Of a DNA stretch of 64,000 nucleotides, positions 38,121 to 47,039 are shown one piece after another. How positions within the stretch are numbered: position 1 is the first letter of the stretch; each line of letters begins with the position of its first letter. This DNA is from JAVBKU01 sp031553875 (GTDB lineage: Bacteria > Bacteroidota > Bacteroidia > Bacteroidales > Rikenellaceae). Position numbers and translations under genes: made by a program. Where the stretch lies: NCBI GenBank assembly GCA_031553875.1, contig JAVBKU010000004.1:310001-374000 (forward strand). The letters run 5' to 3'. Under the pieces are notes generated by a model. The model ran no database searches and had not been told where the DNA came from. It saw nothing but the letters and a program-made list of their open reading frames with translations.

Positions 38121-38160
38121 AGCCGCCGAAACGTGTTTGTACGACAGCGTTTCGGCGGCT
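38121..38160. terminator. Strong hairpin in a 321-bp intergenic region
   Basis: Perfect 13-bp stem AGCCGCCGAAACG/CGTTTCGGCGGCT, 14-nt loop, no T-run. It lies between convergent genes ending at 38006 and 38328. A terminator is the simplest reading; a transfer- or replication-related structure is possible. The rest of 38007-38327 shows nothing else. Confidence 0.5.
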
Positions 38161-38327
38161 CGACGTTCAACGTATAACCGTTATTAGGTAAAAAACGCAT
38201 AGCAAGACTAAATACTTAGTCGTAATAATCTAATTATCAAGCGATTATACACAACCACCTAACAGCAAGTACATTATAGTGTTATAGACCTACAAATATC
38301 GCTTAAACGCATTTTGTTGATAACACA

Positions 38328-39215
38328 CTACTTGATATTTATACCTGCATCTTCGGCATACTTAAAAAATGTCCCGATACTATAAGGATACGGCTTTCCT
38401 ATTACGTTATCAAATTGTTTATTGGCATTGACTTCGTTATACTTGGCATTAATGCGACTTACGATATGGAATAGCACCCGCCCCGCTTCACCGAATTCAT
38501 TATAAAACACCGATGCGATCTCGACCCAACGCTTGTATTCGTCGGTAATATCTATTTGCACTTCCACTATTTCACAGATAACCCTTGCCATTTTGCCAAC
38601 TGTTAAGGGGGTCATATTCTTGTTTTTTACTGTTGGTTTGGTCGGCATCTGAAATGCATCGGCTTTTTTGTCATAAACTTGTGCATCAAGTTTTATGTAG
38701 GCATTAGGATCATATGAATATATCCGAAGTCTGGTTATATCCCCACAGTTACCGTCTATCACGACACCACTATTGTAAAAAGCCTTTTTTAGAGCCTCGA
38801 AATGCTCTTTGTGCCGTTGAGGGTCGGATATGGGTATGATAACAAAATAGCCTTTCCCGCTTACCGAACGACCACAATAGGCGACATATGGTAAATCGAC
38901 AATCGTTTGGTGGAGTTCATTAAAGTCCTGTAAATGCGTATTATCTTTTGCATCAACATCTATACATATCAACCCGCTATGTTCTTTTAGTCCGTCTGTG
39001 TTCCGTTTATCGAAAGTGCCGCTAACGGTTACGGCGGGTAACTGTTTTTTGAGTTCATCCTTACCCGTAGTCCTATATTCTTGCACAAGGGGCAGATATT
39101 TCTGCTTGTATTGTTCATCACGCAGAAACTCATATAGAGATATTTCGGATATGGGTGTATTAGTCTGAACGCTTGCAAAAAGGCTTACAGTTACGTCGAG
39201 AACGTTATTTTTCAT
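38328..39215 (-). CDS. VirE_N-domain protein with PriCT_2-like C-terminus
   Basis: 295 residues. The BT4734/BF3469-type VirE_N domain (about 40-180) is visible as HSGLICIDVDAKDN and SVSGKGYFVIIPIS. A C-terminal part (about 205-295, WVEIASVFYNEFGEAGRVLF and FFKYAEDAG) resembles the primase C-terminal 2 domain. Such proteins accompany RepA-like ATPases on Bacteroidota integrative and mobilisable elements and are thought to help replication. It lies downstream of the RepA-like gene on the same strand. Confidence 0.82.
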   Translation of the reverse strand: MKNNVLDVTVSLFASVQTNTPISEISLYEFLRDEQYKQKYLPLVQEYRTTGKDELKKQLPAVTVSGTFDKRNTDGLKEHSGLICIDVDAKDNTHLQDFNELHQTIVDLPYVAYCGRSVSGKGYFVIIPISDPQRHKEHFEALKKAFYNSGVVIDGNCGDITRLRIYSYDPNAYIKLDAQVYDKKADAFQMPTKPTVKNKNMTPLTVGKMARVICEIVEVQIDITDEYKRWVEIASVFYNEFGEAGRVLFHIVSRINAKYNEVNANKQFDNVIGKPYPYSIGTFFKYAEDAGINIK

Positions 39216-39333
39216 AATTTGTGTTATTAGTGAACAGTTAAAACAATCGGTGATTTCCTCGCATAATATACTGTGATGTGTGAGCGCCTATATATAGAAG
39301 CGCACACACAACACAATGCCGCAGTTAGATAAT

Positions 39334-40347
39334 TTAAGTTCTGAGAGTGACATTATCTTTTTCATCTTTTAGTAGGTCTCCGTCTTTTATTGCTTTTCGG
39401 ATTTTGCCATAAGCACTACTATCCTGCACCCTACATACTTCAACCACTTTAACACGCAGTTCTTTAAGTGTATATGATTGTTTATCTGCGAATAGGCTCG
39501 GCCATATAGAAAATTTAACTTTTTCTTTTGGCGCAACAAATTCTTGGCTGATCATTTCCGTTGGCAGACCGTTCTCATCTATAGTGAAACTGAGTTTCTC
39601 CTTAAGTGGCGCGTTACGACATTCCGTCTGTTCTACATTAATCGTATCGAATTCTTTGGTTATCTGATATTCTTCCGAACATTTATTTACAAGTTCCGCC
39701 CCTAAATGTCCGCGTCCATTAGTGTCTTTTTTGTTCTCATGTTGTACGCAACAGATAGCCGTCTTATATTCTTCAGATAGTCGCATCAATGCGCTTACTA
39801 TATTACCGCTTTCCGTGTTGTCGAGAAAATCATTACAAATGTCTTTCACGCCATCGAGCATCACAAGGTCGGGGAGGAAAGAGGCAATTTCTTTCTCAAT
39901 AATATTTTTACGAGAATCTATATCTTCTTTACGTAGAGTTAGAACACTCAAGCGAGGGTTATTTTCACACTCAGACCATCCACACAGTTTATGTATTTTA
40001 CGCGCATTACGTGCAACGTTGGCTCGATTTTGTTCCGTATCAATGAGTAGCACCTTGCAATTGTTCCTACTCGCTTTAATCGCGCCGAAACTACCGCGTA
40101 ATAATGCAGTCACAACTGACACGATGAAAAACGACTTGCCTTGTTTCGCTTTACCTTTTATAGCTTGTATATCTCCCTTAGCAAATACGCCTACTCCATT
40201 CACGTTAAGTAGACACTCCACATCATCATAAAATATAGAGAGGTCTATACGATAGTCGTTATTGTTAGTATTTAGAATTTGAGAAATGCCCACTTGGTCG
40301 AATTTAGAAAAATCGACACCCATAGGCTTGGATGTGTTGTTATTCAT
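39334..40347 (-). CDS. RepA-like RecA-fold ATPase
   Basis: 337 residues from ATG 40347, chosen because a perfect Shine-Dalgarno AAGGAGGT sits just upstream, which is unusual for Bacteroidota. It has a RecA/AAA_25 ATPase core with Walker A GKAKQGKSF (about 67-75) and Walker B LVMLDGVKDI. The C-terminal region (KLSFTIDENGLPTEMISQEF) is typical of element-borne RepA-like helicases. It overlaps the excisionase-like gene by eight bases. Confidence 0.8.
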   Translation of the reverse strand: MNNNTSKPMGVDFSKFDQVGISQILNTNNNDYRIDLSIFYDDVECLLNVNGVGVFAKGDIQAIKGKAKQGKSFFIVSVVTALLRGSFGAIKASRNNCKVLLIDTEQNRANVARNARKIHKLCGWSECENNPRLSVLTLRKEDIDSRKNIIEKEIASFLPDLVMLDGVKDICNDFLDNTESGNIVSALMRLSEEYKTAICCVQHENKKDTNGRGHLGAELVNKCSEEYQITKEFDTINVEQTECRNAPLKEKLSFTIDENGLPTEMISQEFVAPKEKVKFSIWPSLFADKQSYTLKELRVKVVEVCRVQDSSAYGKIRKAIKDGDLLKDEKDNVTLRT

Positions 40348-40699
40348 GGCGACCTCCTTTCTTGCACTTGGAGATGTACTCGCCAGCTTCGGCTTGGACT
40401 TCCGCATTGGATTTTCTTTTGCCGGATTTAAGGTACTTCATAAGGTCGGCTATCGAGAAATAGAGCCGATTGCCTTGTTTCATCACGGTTAGCTCGCCTC
40501 TGGAGACCTTACTGTACACAGTAGGCACAGAGAGCCGGAGGAAAGCGGCGGCTTCCTCTGCTGTCAGAATTTGATCTTGTGTTGGTACTGATTGTGGCTC
40601 GATACGTTGAGCCAGCATTGATTTGATTTCGCGAATCTCTTCGCTGAGATGACATACCGCCATCGGCAGGTCGTCAAAAGAAATAACATTTTTTTCCAT
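40340..40699 (-). CDS. Excisionase-like helix-turn-helix protein
   Basis: 119 residues. A MerR/excisionase-type HTH_17 domain (about 43-95) is seen as ILTAEEAAAFLRLSVPTVYS and GNRLYFSIADLMKYL. Element-encoded proteins of this kind bind attachment sites or direct excision. It overlaps the RepA-like gene, and both are probably translated together. Confidence 0.82.
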   Translation of the reverse strand: MEKNVISFDDLPMAVCHLSEEIREIKSMLAQRIEPQSVPTQDQILTAEEAAAFLRLSVPTVYSKVSRGELTVMKQGNRLYFSIADLMKYLKSGKRKSNAEVQAEAGEYISKCKKGGRHE

Positions 40700-40761
40700 T
40701 ACTGAACAATTTTAAATGAATGTTCAGCAAGGGTACATGGGGCATTTGGGGGCATCTGCCC

Positions 40762-41619
40762 CTATTTTAACTCCTTAAAATCTTTTTTGACCTTATCTCG
40801 CTCATCGCATGATACATATCTAGTTAGATCTTCTTTCGATTTTTCATTTAACACCAAAATATTACCTTTAATTTCTCGTTCATTCACGCCAAACCAATTT
40901 GCAATCGTTTTATATAGATTGATTTTTGTAGTGAAGTGATGTCTTTGTAGGTGATTAATAAAATTAACGAGTTCAAACATTGCGATTGCGTAGGGTACAC
41001 TGTTATTGGCGATTAATTCAATCAGTCTTAGTTGGCCTTTATCCGAGAGTCTTACAACATCAGGCAAGTCTAAAAATCCGTATCGAACGATAGCCCCTCC
41101 TAATCTGTCTGCTTTTGTTTTGGATTTATCGGTCAAATTATCGTATCGCCGTAACTGAGACTCCCTATATTCTCGTTCCCTAATAAGATGTTGAACGATT
41201 TTATGTGCGATAAACACTTCTCTCATTTCCTTTACAAAACCGTCCGGATCGTTGTACAACTCACCATCAACAACAGTAAAATTGTAATCACAAAACTGGC
41301 TCGTAAGCCAATTTACAAATTCACTGAAATACCGTTGTTCCTCATCGTTTGTCGGTGGAGTATTACCATCAGCATCAAGAATTAAAATGCCATAAACGTC
41401 ATCAAACCGCACAATGGTATCGACAATATTATTATCTCGCAGTAAAATCCTCCTATATTTATTTAACGTTTCCTGTTTTGCCTCATCTGCCGAATATCCG
41501 GCATATTCAAACCGCATATCAGAGTCGTGTAGTTCTTCAAGTATATTAAAATCTATACCCGCTTCTAAAAGACCACGGAACATTCCTATCAAGTAATCTT
41601 TCTTCTCTTTAATAGCCAT
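40762..41619 (-). CDS. Hypothetical element protein, possibly RteC-like
   Basis: 285 residues, mostly helical and charged. The C-terminal third (LYKTIANWFGVNEREIKGNI) has the look of the RteC C-terminal region found next to integrases of Bacteroidota elements, but the resemblance is only by pattern. It ends 62 bp before the excisionase-like gene and starts 2 bp after the integrase gene stop, so the two are probably one transcript. Confidence 0.6.
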   Translation of the reverse strand: MAIKEKKDYLIGMFRGLLEAGIDFNILEELHDSDMRFEYAGYSADEAKQETLNKYRRILLRDNNIVDTIVRFDDVYGILILDADGNTPPTNDEEQRYFSEFVNWLTSQFCDYNFTVVDGELYNDPDGFVKEMREVFIAHKIVQHLIREREYRESQLRRYDNLTDKSKTKADRLGGAIVRYGFLDLPDVVRLSDKGQLRLIELIANNSVPYAIAMFELVNFINHLQRHHFTTKINLYKTIANWFGVNEREIKGNILVLNEKSKEDLTRYVSCDERDKVKKDFKELK

Positions 41620-41621
41620 AA

Positions 41622-42770
41622 CTACAAGTCGAGTTTAATTTTATCCGTCGCTTTACGTTTCGCTTCGTCTACGATATGAGTATATACCTGTGTCGTTTTA
41701 AGTTCGCGATGTCCTAGCATCTTAGATACAGTAAATATATCTGTACCGCTCAATAACTGTAGGGTCGCATATGTATGCCGGAAGCAATGGAACGTGATAT
41801 GCTTGGTTATACCGGCGGCATCGAGCCACTCCTTTAGAGCCTTTTTATGATAAGACGCAGATTTCAGCCCGTCCAATACCTTATCGGTATGTTTTTGCGG
41901 CTCGCCGAGTAATTCATAGGCTTGGTCGGATATGGGGAGCGTTTCTATGCCTTTGGTTTTCTGTTGTTGGAACTTAATGAAATATCCCTGCCCCTCAACG
42001 TGTTCTATCTCTCCCCATGTCAATTTTTCAACATCTGAGAACCTCAGGCCAGTCAGAGCAGAGAATAATGCGGCACGTTTCAGCGTATCATCGACACATT
42101 CGGCCTGAGCCATCTTGTTGAGTTCCTCCAACGTCAGATATTCCCTCCGCGTTTCCTCAACCTTGATAGACTCAACCCGTCCACCGAGATCGGTCTGTAT
42201 AACGCCCTCTTTGAAAGCCTGTTTTAGCGTCGCCTTAACCTTGTTAAAGTAGGACACAGCGGAGTTTTGAGATAAAGGCTCTTTTTTCCTTGTACTCTTA
42301 ATGCTCTGGGTCGTTAGTATATAATCCTTGAAATTTTCCAGAAACTTCACATCGACATCTGCAAACTTGACCTTACTACCTGTGAAATTCTCTAGATAGG
42401 CCAACGCTGACATCCAATTAATCCGATTAGACCCTTTACGTTTTCCGGCAACCTTACGGAAATAGGCTATGAAATCCCTCTCTCCGAGTTCTTTCTTTCG
42501 TAACTGCTCTTTCTCATACTCGTTATATATCTCCGGCTTATTGAGTTTGTTCTCGCGTTTCTGACGTATAGCCTCAGCCAGCTTCAATTGTTCCACGTTG
42601 TGTTGCTTATCGATGGCTGTGCGAGGCCTCTCGTATATATACATCTTTAGAAACTCCCGACGCGTCATCTCGCCAGTTGCCGGATTAGGGATAGCTGGCC
42701 AAAAGTCGAGATACAGACTCTTTCTCCCTTTGGATATGGATTTTTGCAACAATTTAACTTTAATTGCCAT
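41622..42770 (-). CDS. Tyrosine-type site-specific integrase
   Basis: 382 residues. An arm-binding/SAM-like N-terminal region (1-205) precedes the catalytic domain with LTGLRFSDVEKL (first Arg), HCFRHTYAT (His-x-x-Arg), MLGHRELKTT (His) and the nucleophile Tyr in TQVYTHIV. All catalytic residues are present. It should recombine the TACTTTCCGATGCAGAA sites in the mnmE 3' end. Start ATG at 42770. Confidence 0.92.
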   Translation of the reverse strand: MAIKVKLLQKSISKGRKSLYLDFWPAIPNPATGEMTRREFLKMYIYERPRTAIDKQHNVEQLKLAEAIRQKRENKLNKPEIYNEYEKEQLRKKELGERDFIAYFRKVAGKRKGSNRINWMSALAYLENFTGSKVKFADVDVKFLENFKDYILTTQSIKSTRKKEPLSQNSAVSYFNKVKATLKQAFKEGVIQTDLGGRVESIKVEETRREYLTLEELNKMAQAECVDDTLKRAALFSALTGLRFSDVEKLTWGEIEHVEGQGYFIKFQQQKTKGIETLPISDQAYELLGEPQKHTDKVLDGLKSASYHKKALKEWLDAAGITKHITFHCFRHTYATLQLLSGTDIFTVSKMLGHRELKTTQVYTHIVDEAKRKATDKIKLDL

Positions 42771-42782
42771 AGTGTCAAGTTA

Positions 42783-43481
42783 TTATCGCTCCCATAACAT
42801 ATCTCTTATGTTCTCGATATGTTGATACTGTATTCCTTTATTAGCTCCGTTCGATACCGCTTGTTGTAATATATTACTAACTTCTTGTTTGTTAGAATAT
42901 TTAGCGCGTTGATTGTTACTAACAATGAAATTAATTGCCTCAATAACATGGTAATGTTTTATTAAAAATGTGCCGTCGGGAATACTGCTGACATCTCTAA
43001 AAACACTATTCCCATAAAAAACTATAATTGAGTAGAACGGGATATTCTGAAACTGCTTGAGTTGTTTTCGCAAATTATCGATGTGTGTTCTATTTTGTGT
43101 TATGGGATTATAAAAGCTATGCTTCTCCTTGCCATAGGCCAATACCTGTGTCCATTGTCTCTGTTTCCCGTTTCCAAAAATCCAACCGCTGTAATCTTTC
43201 ACCTCAAAAACCAGAATTCCGAAAGGTGTAGCCAGCACTAAATCGATCTGAGAGAATTTCCCATAACCGTTATGTATGTATAGATCATGAAATATCGCTT
43301 TAGGGTGTATCCCGTTCTTAAGGAGTTTTAATACAAGTTTTCTTTCGGCTCTAGTTCCTCTATCGGGTTGTGTAACTGTTTTTAATAGCTTCGCATCCCG
43401 TATCTGTCGAAATACGAGATAGGCTATAATCACAAGAATTATCGCCATAACAGGAACAAAACCAATCGCCGCCGTTGCCAT
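42783..43481 (-). CDS. NERD-domain membrane-anchored protein
   Basis: 232 residues. One N-terminal membrane helix (about 5-27) is followed by a nuclease-related NERD domain (about 40-150) with GTRAERKLVLKLL, SQIDLVLATPFGILVFEVKD and SGWIFG. The D...E.K pattern matches the restriction-nuclease-like active site. NERD proteins often occur on mobile DNA and in defence loci. It lies between the integrase and the HTH gene, transcribed with them. Confidence 0.8.
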   Translation of the reverse strand: MATAAIGFVPVMAIILVIIAYLVFRQIRDAKLLKTVTQPDRGTRAERKLVLKLLKNGIHPKAIFHDLYIHNGYGKFSQIDLVLATPFGILVFEVKDYSGWIFGNGKQRQWTQVLAYGKEKHSFYNPITQNRTHIDNLRKQLKQFQNIPFYSIIVFYGNSVFRDVSSIPDGTFLIKHYHVIEAINFIVSNNQRAKYSNKQEVSNILQQAVSNGANKGIQYQHIENIRDMLWER

Positions 43482-43490
43482 AGTCTAAAG

Positions 43491-44036
43491 TTAGCTAAAT
43501 ATCTTGTCTATCAACTCTTTCGGAACATAGACGTATTTCCCCTTTTGAAACTTGGGGACATTGCTACGTTTTATTATATCATATAACGCCTTGCCGGATA
43601 TACTATACTTCTGTTGAGTCTCGCCTATGGTATAACATTCGCTTGTGGCATATTCTTTAGGCTTCTCTGGCTCTGTAACATTTAATAACTGATCGATGTC
43701 GGCACGGTTTATTATGGTTTTCTTCTTCATAATGTTCGTGGCTTTCAACTGTCCGGCATCGATTAAATAATAGATATTGCGCCGGGAGCATCCTATTAGC
43801 TTAGCCGCCTGTGTGACGGTTAAGAACTCTCTATTCTCTACATCGACCTCAACATTGTTTCGTGGCTTGGCCTTTCTTGTGTCCTCATTGCAAGCCTCCA
43901 CCCTCTCCTCTCGCTTCCGGGCCTTATATGCACGCTTAGAACACACAGGACTACAATATTGCGTCGCTGTTGTCTGAGCCGTGAATTCAGCACCACACAA
44001 TTTACATATCCGCTGTACCTTGATATAAGAAGTCAT
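43491..44036 (-). CDS. Zinc-finger plus double helix-turn-helix DNA-binding protein
   Basis: 181 residues. A treble-clef-like finger at the start (CKLCGAEF...YCSPVCSKRAYKARK) is followed by two MerR/excisionase-type HTH segments (about 70-115: TVTQAAKLIGCSRRNIYYLI; about 130-178: GETQQKYSISGKALYDIIK). It is the first gene of the right-end operon and lies 240 bp from the attachment site. It may regulate excision or bind the element end. Confidence 0.78.
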   Translation of the reverse strand: MTSYIKVQRICKLCGAEFTAQTTATQYCSPVCSKRAYKARKREERVEACNEDTRKAKPRNNVEVDVENREFLTVTQAAKLIGCSRRNIYYLIDAGQLKATNIMKKKTIINRADIDQLLNVTEPEKPKEYATSECYTIGETQQKYSISGKALYDIIKRSNVPKFQKGKYVYVPKELIDKIFS

Positions 44037-44207
44037 TTACCCCTAAAAGTGTGTTAAAGTGGTGAAAAGTGTATCAAAGTGAGAAATTTGTGAAGTAATA
44101 AAAAGGCAAATATAGTTACACCAACCTATCAGGTACAATAAAGGTACGAAATAATTCAAAACAAACAACTATCATTGCAAAACTATCAACAATGTCACAG
44201 TAAAATA

Positions 44208-44230
44208 AAAGCACTCAATTTGAGTGCTTT
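44208..44230 (-). terminator. Terminator of mnmE supplied by the element
   Basis: Inverted repeat AAAGCACTC/GAGTGCTTT with a 5-nt loop; the minus-strand 3' side is TTATTTTA. It lies inside the element, 43 bp after the mnmE stop. Confidence 0.75.
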
Positions 44231-44273
44231 ACCATAATTAATATATGTTCGCTATCCGATTGTTTTGTGCCGT

Positions 44274-45671
44274 TTACTTTCCGATGCAGAACTTTGAGAA
44301 GATAGAGCCTAAGATTTCGTCGGTGGTTATTTCGCCGGTGATGGCGCCGATATGGAAGAGGACGTCGCGGATGTCCTGCGTGAGGAGGTCGGACGAGAGG
44401 CCGGTGGCCATGCCCTGGCGCACTCTCCCGACCGCTTCCCCTGCCTGAAGCAGCGACTCGTAGTGGCGGCTGTCGGACACTATCGTTTCGCCGCGGCGTA
44501 TGCGGCCGCTGTCGACGAATGAGGCCAGCGTATCCTTGAGGCTATCAATGTTATAGCCGTGCTTGGCTGATATAGGCAGCACACCTATATCGCTGATCAT
44601 CTGCCTGATGGCTGAGACTTTGGCATTGGTCTGCTCCTGATCGTTACGGTCGCTCTTATTAAGGAGTATGATTATTTTCTTGCGGTCGGTTTCATTTATA
44701 AGGCTTACCGACTCCACTATCGACTCGAGGCTGTCACCCGCGTCGACCACAAGCAACACCACCGAAGCGCGGGAAATACTTTCTCTGCTGCGTTCTATGC
44801 CCATATTTTCGAGTACGTCGTCGGTGTCGCGGATACCGGCAGTATCTATGAACCTGAACTCCACGCCGTCGATATTGAGGCTGTCCTCGATCACGTCGCG
44901 CGTGGTGCCGGCTATGTCGGACACCATCGCCCGGTCTTCATTCAAAAGAGTATTGAGCAGGGTCGATTTACCGACATTTGGCGCACCCGCAATCACCACA
45001 GGCACACCGTTTTTGACTACGTTACCTAAAGCGAAAGAGGATAACAACGAACCTATCTTACCGTCGATGCCTTCTATGATCTCATTAAGCCTGCTCCTGT
45101 CGGCGAATTCGACGTCTTCTTCGCCGAAGTCGAGTTCCAGTTCGAGCAGCGAGGCAAGCTCGAGCAGCTGCTCCCTCAACGCAACGAAGGCACCGGAATA
45201 TCCACCGCGCATCTGATTGCGGGCCAACAGGTTAGCGGCCTCGTTCTCCGAGGCTATCACGGCGGCCACGGCTTCGGCCTGGGCAAGGTCCATCTTGCCG
45301 TTCATAAAGGCGCGCATGGTGAACTCGCCAGGATCGGCTATGCGACAACCGCCCGCCACCAACAGGCGCATTATTTCGCCCTTGACGTATTCCGAGTCGT
45401 GGCACGATATCTCGGCCATCTCCTCGCCTGTATAAGATTTTGGGGCCTTGAATACCGACACCAGCACGTCGTCCACTACCCTTCCGCCGGAGATAATCTC
45501 CCCGTAGTGCAGTGTAAATCCTGCACTCTCGGCAAGAGATGCACCATTAGCCGCCGGGCGAAAGATGGCCTCGACAATGGCCACGGCCTCAGCGCCGCTG
45601 ACCCGGATAACCGAGATAGCGCCGCCGCTACCGGTGGCAACAGCCGCGATGGTGTCGTCCCTGCGTTGCAT
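44274..45671 (-). CDS. mnmE: tRNA modification GTPase MnmE
   Basis: 465 residues, full length. An N-terminal tetrahydrofolate-binding domain (1-120), helical domain and inserted GTPase domain (about 220-380) with GAPNVGKSTLLN, DTAGIRD and NKSD. The C-terminus FCIGK carries the active-site cysteine. With MnmG it makes the cmnm5 modification of wobble uridine. The last 18 bases, including the stop, form the right attachment site; the insertion keeps the reading frame intact. It is the last gene of the parA-parB-DUF5683-transglycosylase-mnmE run. Confidence 0.95.
   Translation of the reverse strand: MQRRDDTIAAVATGSGGAISVIRVSGAEAVAIVEAIFRPAANGASLAESAGFTLHYGEIISGGRVVDDVLVSVFKAPKSYTGEEMAEISCHDSEYVKGEIMRLLVAGGCRIADPGEFTMRAFMNGKMDLAQAEAVAAVIASENEAANLLARNQMRGGYSGAFVALREQLLELASLLELELDFGEEDVEFADRSRLNEIIEGIDGKIGSLLSSFALGNVVKNGVPVVIAGAPNVGKSTLLNTLLNEDRAMVSDIAGTTRDVIEDSLNIDGVEFRFIDTAGIRDTDDVLENMGIERSRESISRASVVLLVVDAGDSLESIVESVSLINETDRKKIIILLNKSDRNDQEQTNAKVSAIRQMISDIGVLPISAKHGYNIDSLKDTLASFVDSGRIRRGETIVSDSRHYESLLQAGEAVGRVRQGMATGLSSDLLTQDIRDVLFHIGAITGEITTDEILGSIFSKFCIGK
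44275..44291. repeat. Right attachment site, within the mnmE 3' end
   Basis: TACTTTCCGATGCAGAA, identical to 30900-30916. On the mnmE strand it reads TTCTGCATCGGAAAGTA, coding the end of FCIGK and part of the stop. Confidence 0.8.
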
Positions 45672-45677
45672 GGTTCG

Positions 45678-46970
45678 TTATTTATAGATTGAAAGTCGTT
45701 GTCCCACGCGCAGAGAGTTGGCGCTGCGCAGGTTATTCCATTTCTGGAGTTGGGCCACCGACACCCTGTACTTACGGGCTATCGCACCCAATGTATCGCC
45801 CGACTTCACCTTATACACTATCGCCGGAGCATTGGCCGGGAGGGATATCTTGGCCTGGGAGTTGACAGAAGAGCTCCTGTACTGCTTGAGGTAGATAGAA
45901 TCTTTGGCGTATATCTGGTCGCTCATCTCGATAAAGCGTGTGATCTCCCTCTGCGGCAACACGAGCGGATAACGCTTGTCGGTCGCGGGTATGATATCCA
46001 TTTTATACTGCGGATTGAGTATGCGCAGCATTTCCACGGGAGTGTCGAGCGTAGAAGATATTTGTTCGAGGTGTATGACCCTCGACACGTGGAGCGTATC
46101 CACCGACAGGGGAAATGCCGTCACGATAGGGTCGATCTGATGCTCCCTGTGATACTTATAGGCATACATGGCCGCCACGAACGACGGCACATATCCCCTC
46201 GTCTCCTTAGGTAGGTAGGGATATATATCCCAATAGGTCTTGGCATCGTCGCCCGCCCTTTTCAGGGCCTTGTTGACGTTGCCCGGGCCGCAATTATAAG
46301 ACGCTATCACGAGCGTCCAGTCGCCATATATGCGGTATAGCTCCTTGAGATACTTGCAGGCGGCGGCGGTGGAGGCTATCGGGTCGCGGCGCTGGTCGAC
46401 GAACGACGTCACCTCGAGCCCGTAATGGCGCCCAGTCTGCAACATGAACTGCCAGAGACCCGCTGCTCCGACATATGACGTGGCCATCGGATTGAGGGCC
46501 GACTCTATCACGGGTAACATCTTGAGTTCCAGCGGCATATTATTGCGGGCCAGCTCCTCTTCAAACATAGGGAAATAGTGTTGTGACAGGCCGAGCACCC
46601 TTCCCAGCAACACGCCCTTACCCGAAGTGTAGGCCATTATATACCTCTTTATCACATCGTTATATGGCAACTGTATCGGCGACATAATAGCCGCCAGGCG
46701 CCTGATATACACCGAGTCGGGCAACGATACCCCATTACCCCCAGGCATGGAATCGGGCAGATCGACGTAGCTCCTGAAAAACTGCTCAGTAGAGCTAACG
46801 GCGCAGTCCTGCTTCCATATGCACACCAGAGAATCGTACACCTCGGGCTGATATTTAAGCGTGAAACTCTCGCCCGACTGGAAGGCCCGGCTATCGCCCT
46901 CGCCCACTGCCATAAGGCTCGTGGCGGGCAGAGCCAGCAACATTGTTAATATTATTCTTATCCTCAACAT
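45678..46970 (-). CDS. Membrane-bound lytic transglycosylase with LysM (MltD-like)
   Basis: 430 residues with a signal peptide (about 1-22). The SLT domain (about 140-260) has the catalytic Glu in ESALNPMATSYVGAAG and the second motif ASYNCGPGNV. A C-terminal LysM (about 386-430) begins YKVKSGDTLGAIARKYRVS. It cleaves peptidoglycan glycan strands in the periplasm. It starts 69 bp after the DUF5683 gene stop, and its own stop lies 6 bp before the mnmE start. Confidence 0.92.
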   Translation of the reverse strand: MLRIRIILTMLLALPATSLMAVGEGDSRAFQSGESFTLKYQPEVYDSLVCIWKQDCAVSSTEQFFRSYVDLPDSMPGGNGVSLPDSVYIRRLAAIMSPIQLPYNDVIKRYIMAYTSGKGVLLGRVLGLSQHYFPMFEEELARNNMPLELKMLPVIESALNPMATSYVGAAGLWQFMLQTGRHYGLEVTSFVDQRRDPIASTAAACKYLKELYRIYGDWTLVIASYNCGPGNVNKALKRAGDDAKTYWDIYPYLPKETRGYVPSFVAAMYAYKYHREHQIDPIVTAFPLSVDTLHVSRVIHLEQISSTLDTPVEMLRILNPQYKMDIIPATDKRYPLVLPQREITRFIEMSDQIYAKDSIYLKQYRSSSVNSQAKISLPANAPAIVYKVKSGDTLGAIARKYRVSVAQLQKWNNLRSANSLRVGQRLSIYK

Positions 46971-47039
46971 AGCGAAAATGTGTTGTTGCGCCCGCCGCGC
47001 GGTAAATTTAAATCTCTAAAATACCCTCCTCCGGTTACT

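Larger units (their letters stand above)
30900..44291. mobile_element. Integrative element inserted at the 3' end of mnmE
   Basis: A 13.4-kb AT-rich block between 17-bp direct repeats TACTTTCCGATGCAGAA. It encodes a tyrosine integrase, excisionase-like HTH protein, RepA-like ATPase and VirE_N/primase-like protein, plus cargo (restriction-modification, Fic, NERD). The right repeat is the last codons of mnmE (FCIGK-stop). A third imperfect repeat at 36863-36877 divides the element into a left cargo part and a right part with the recombination genes. No conjugation genes are present, so it would be mobilised by others, if at all. Confidence 0.85.

Noticed and set aside
30900..44291. A conjugative element
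   Set aside because: No relaxase, coupling protein or Tra genes were found.
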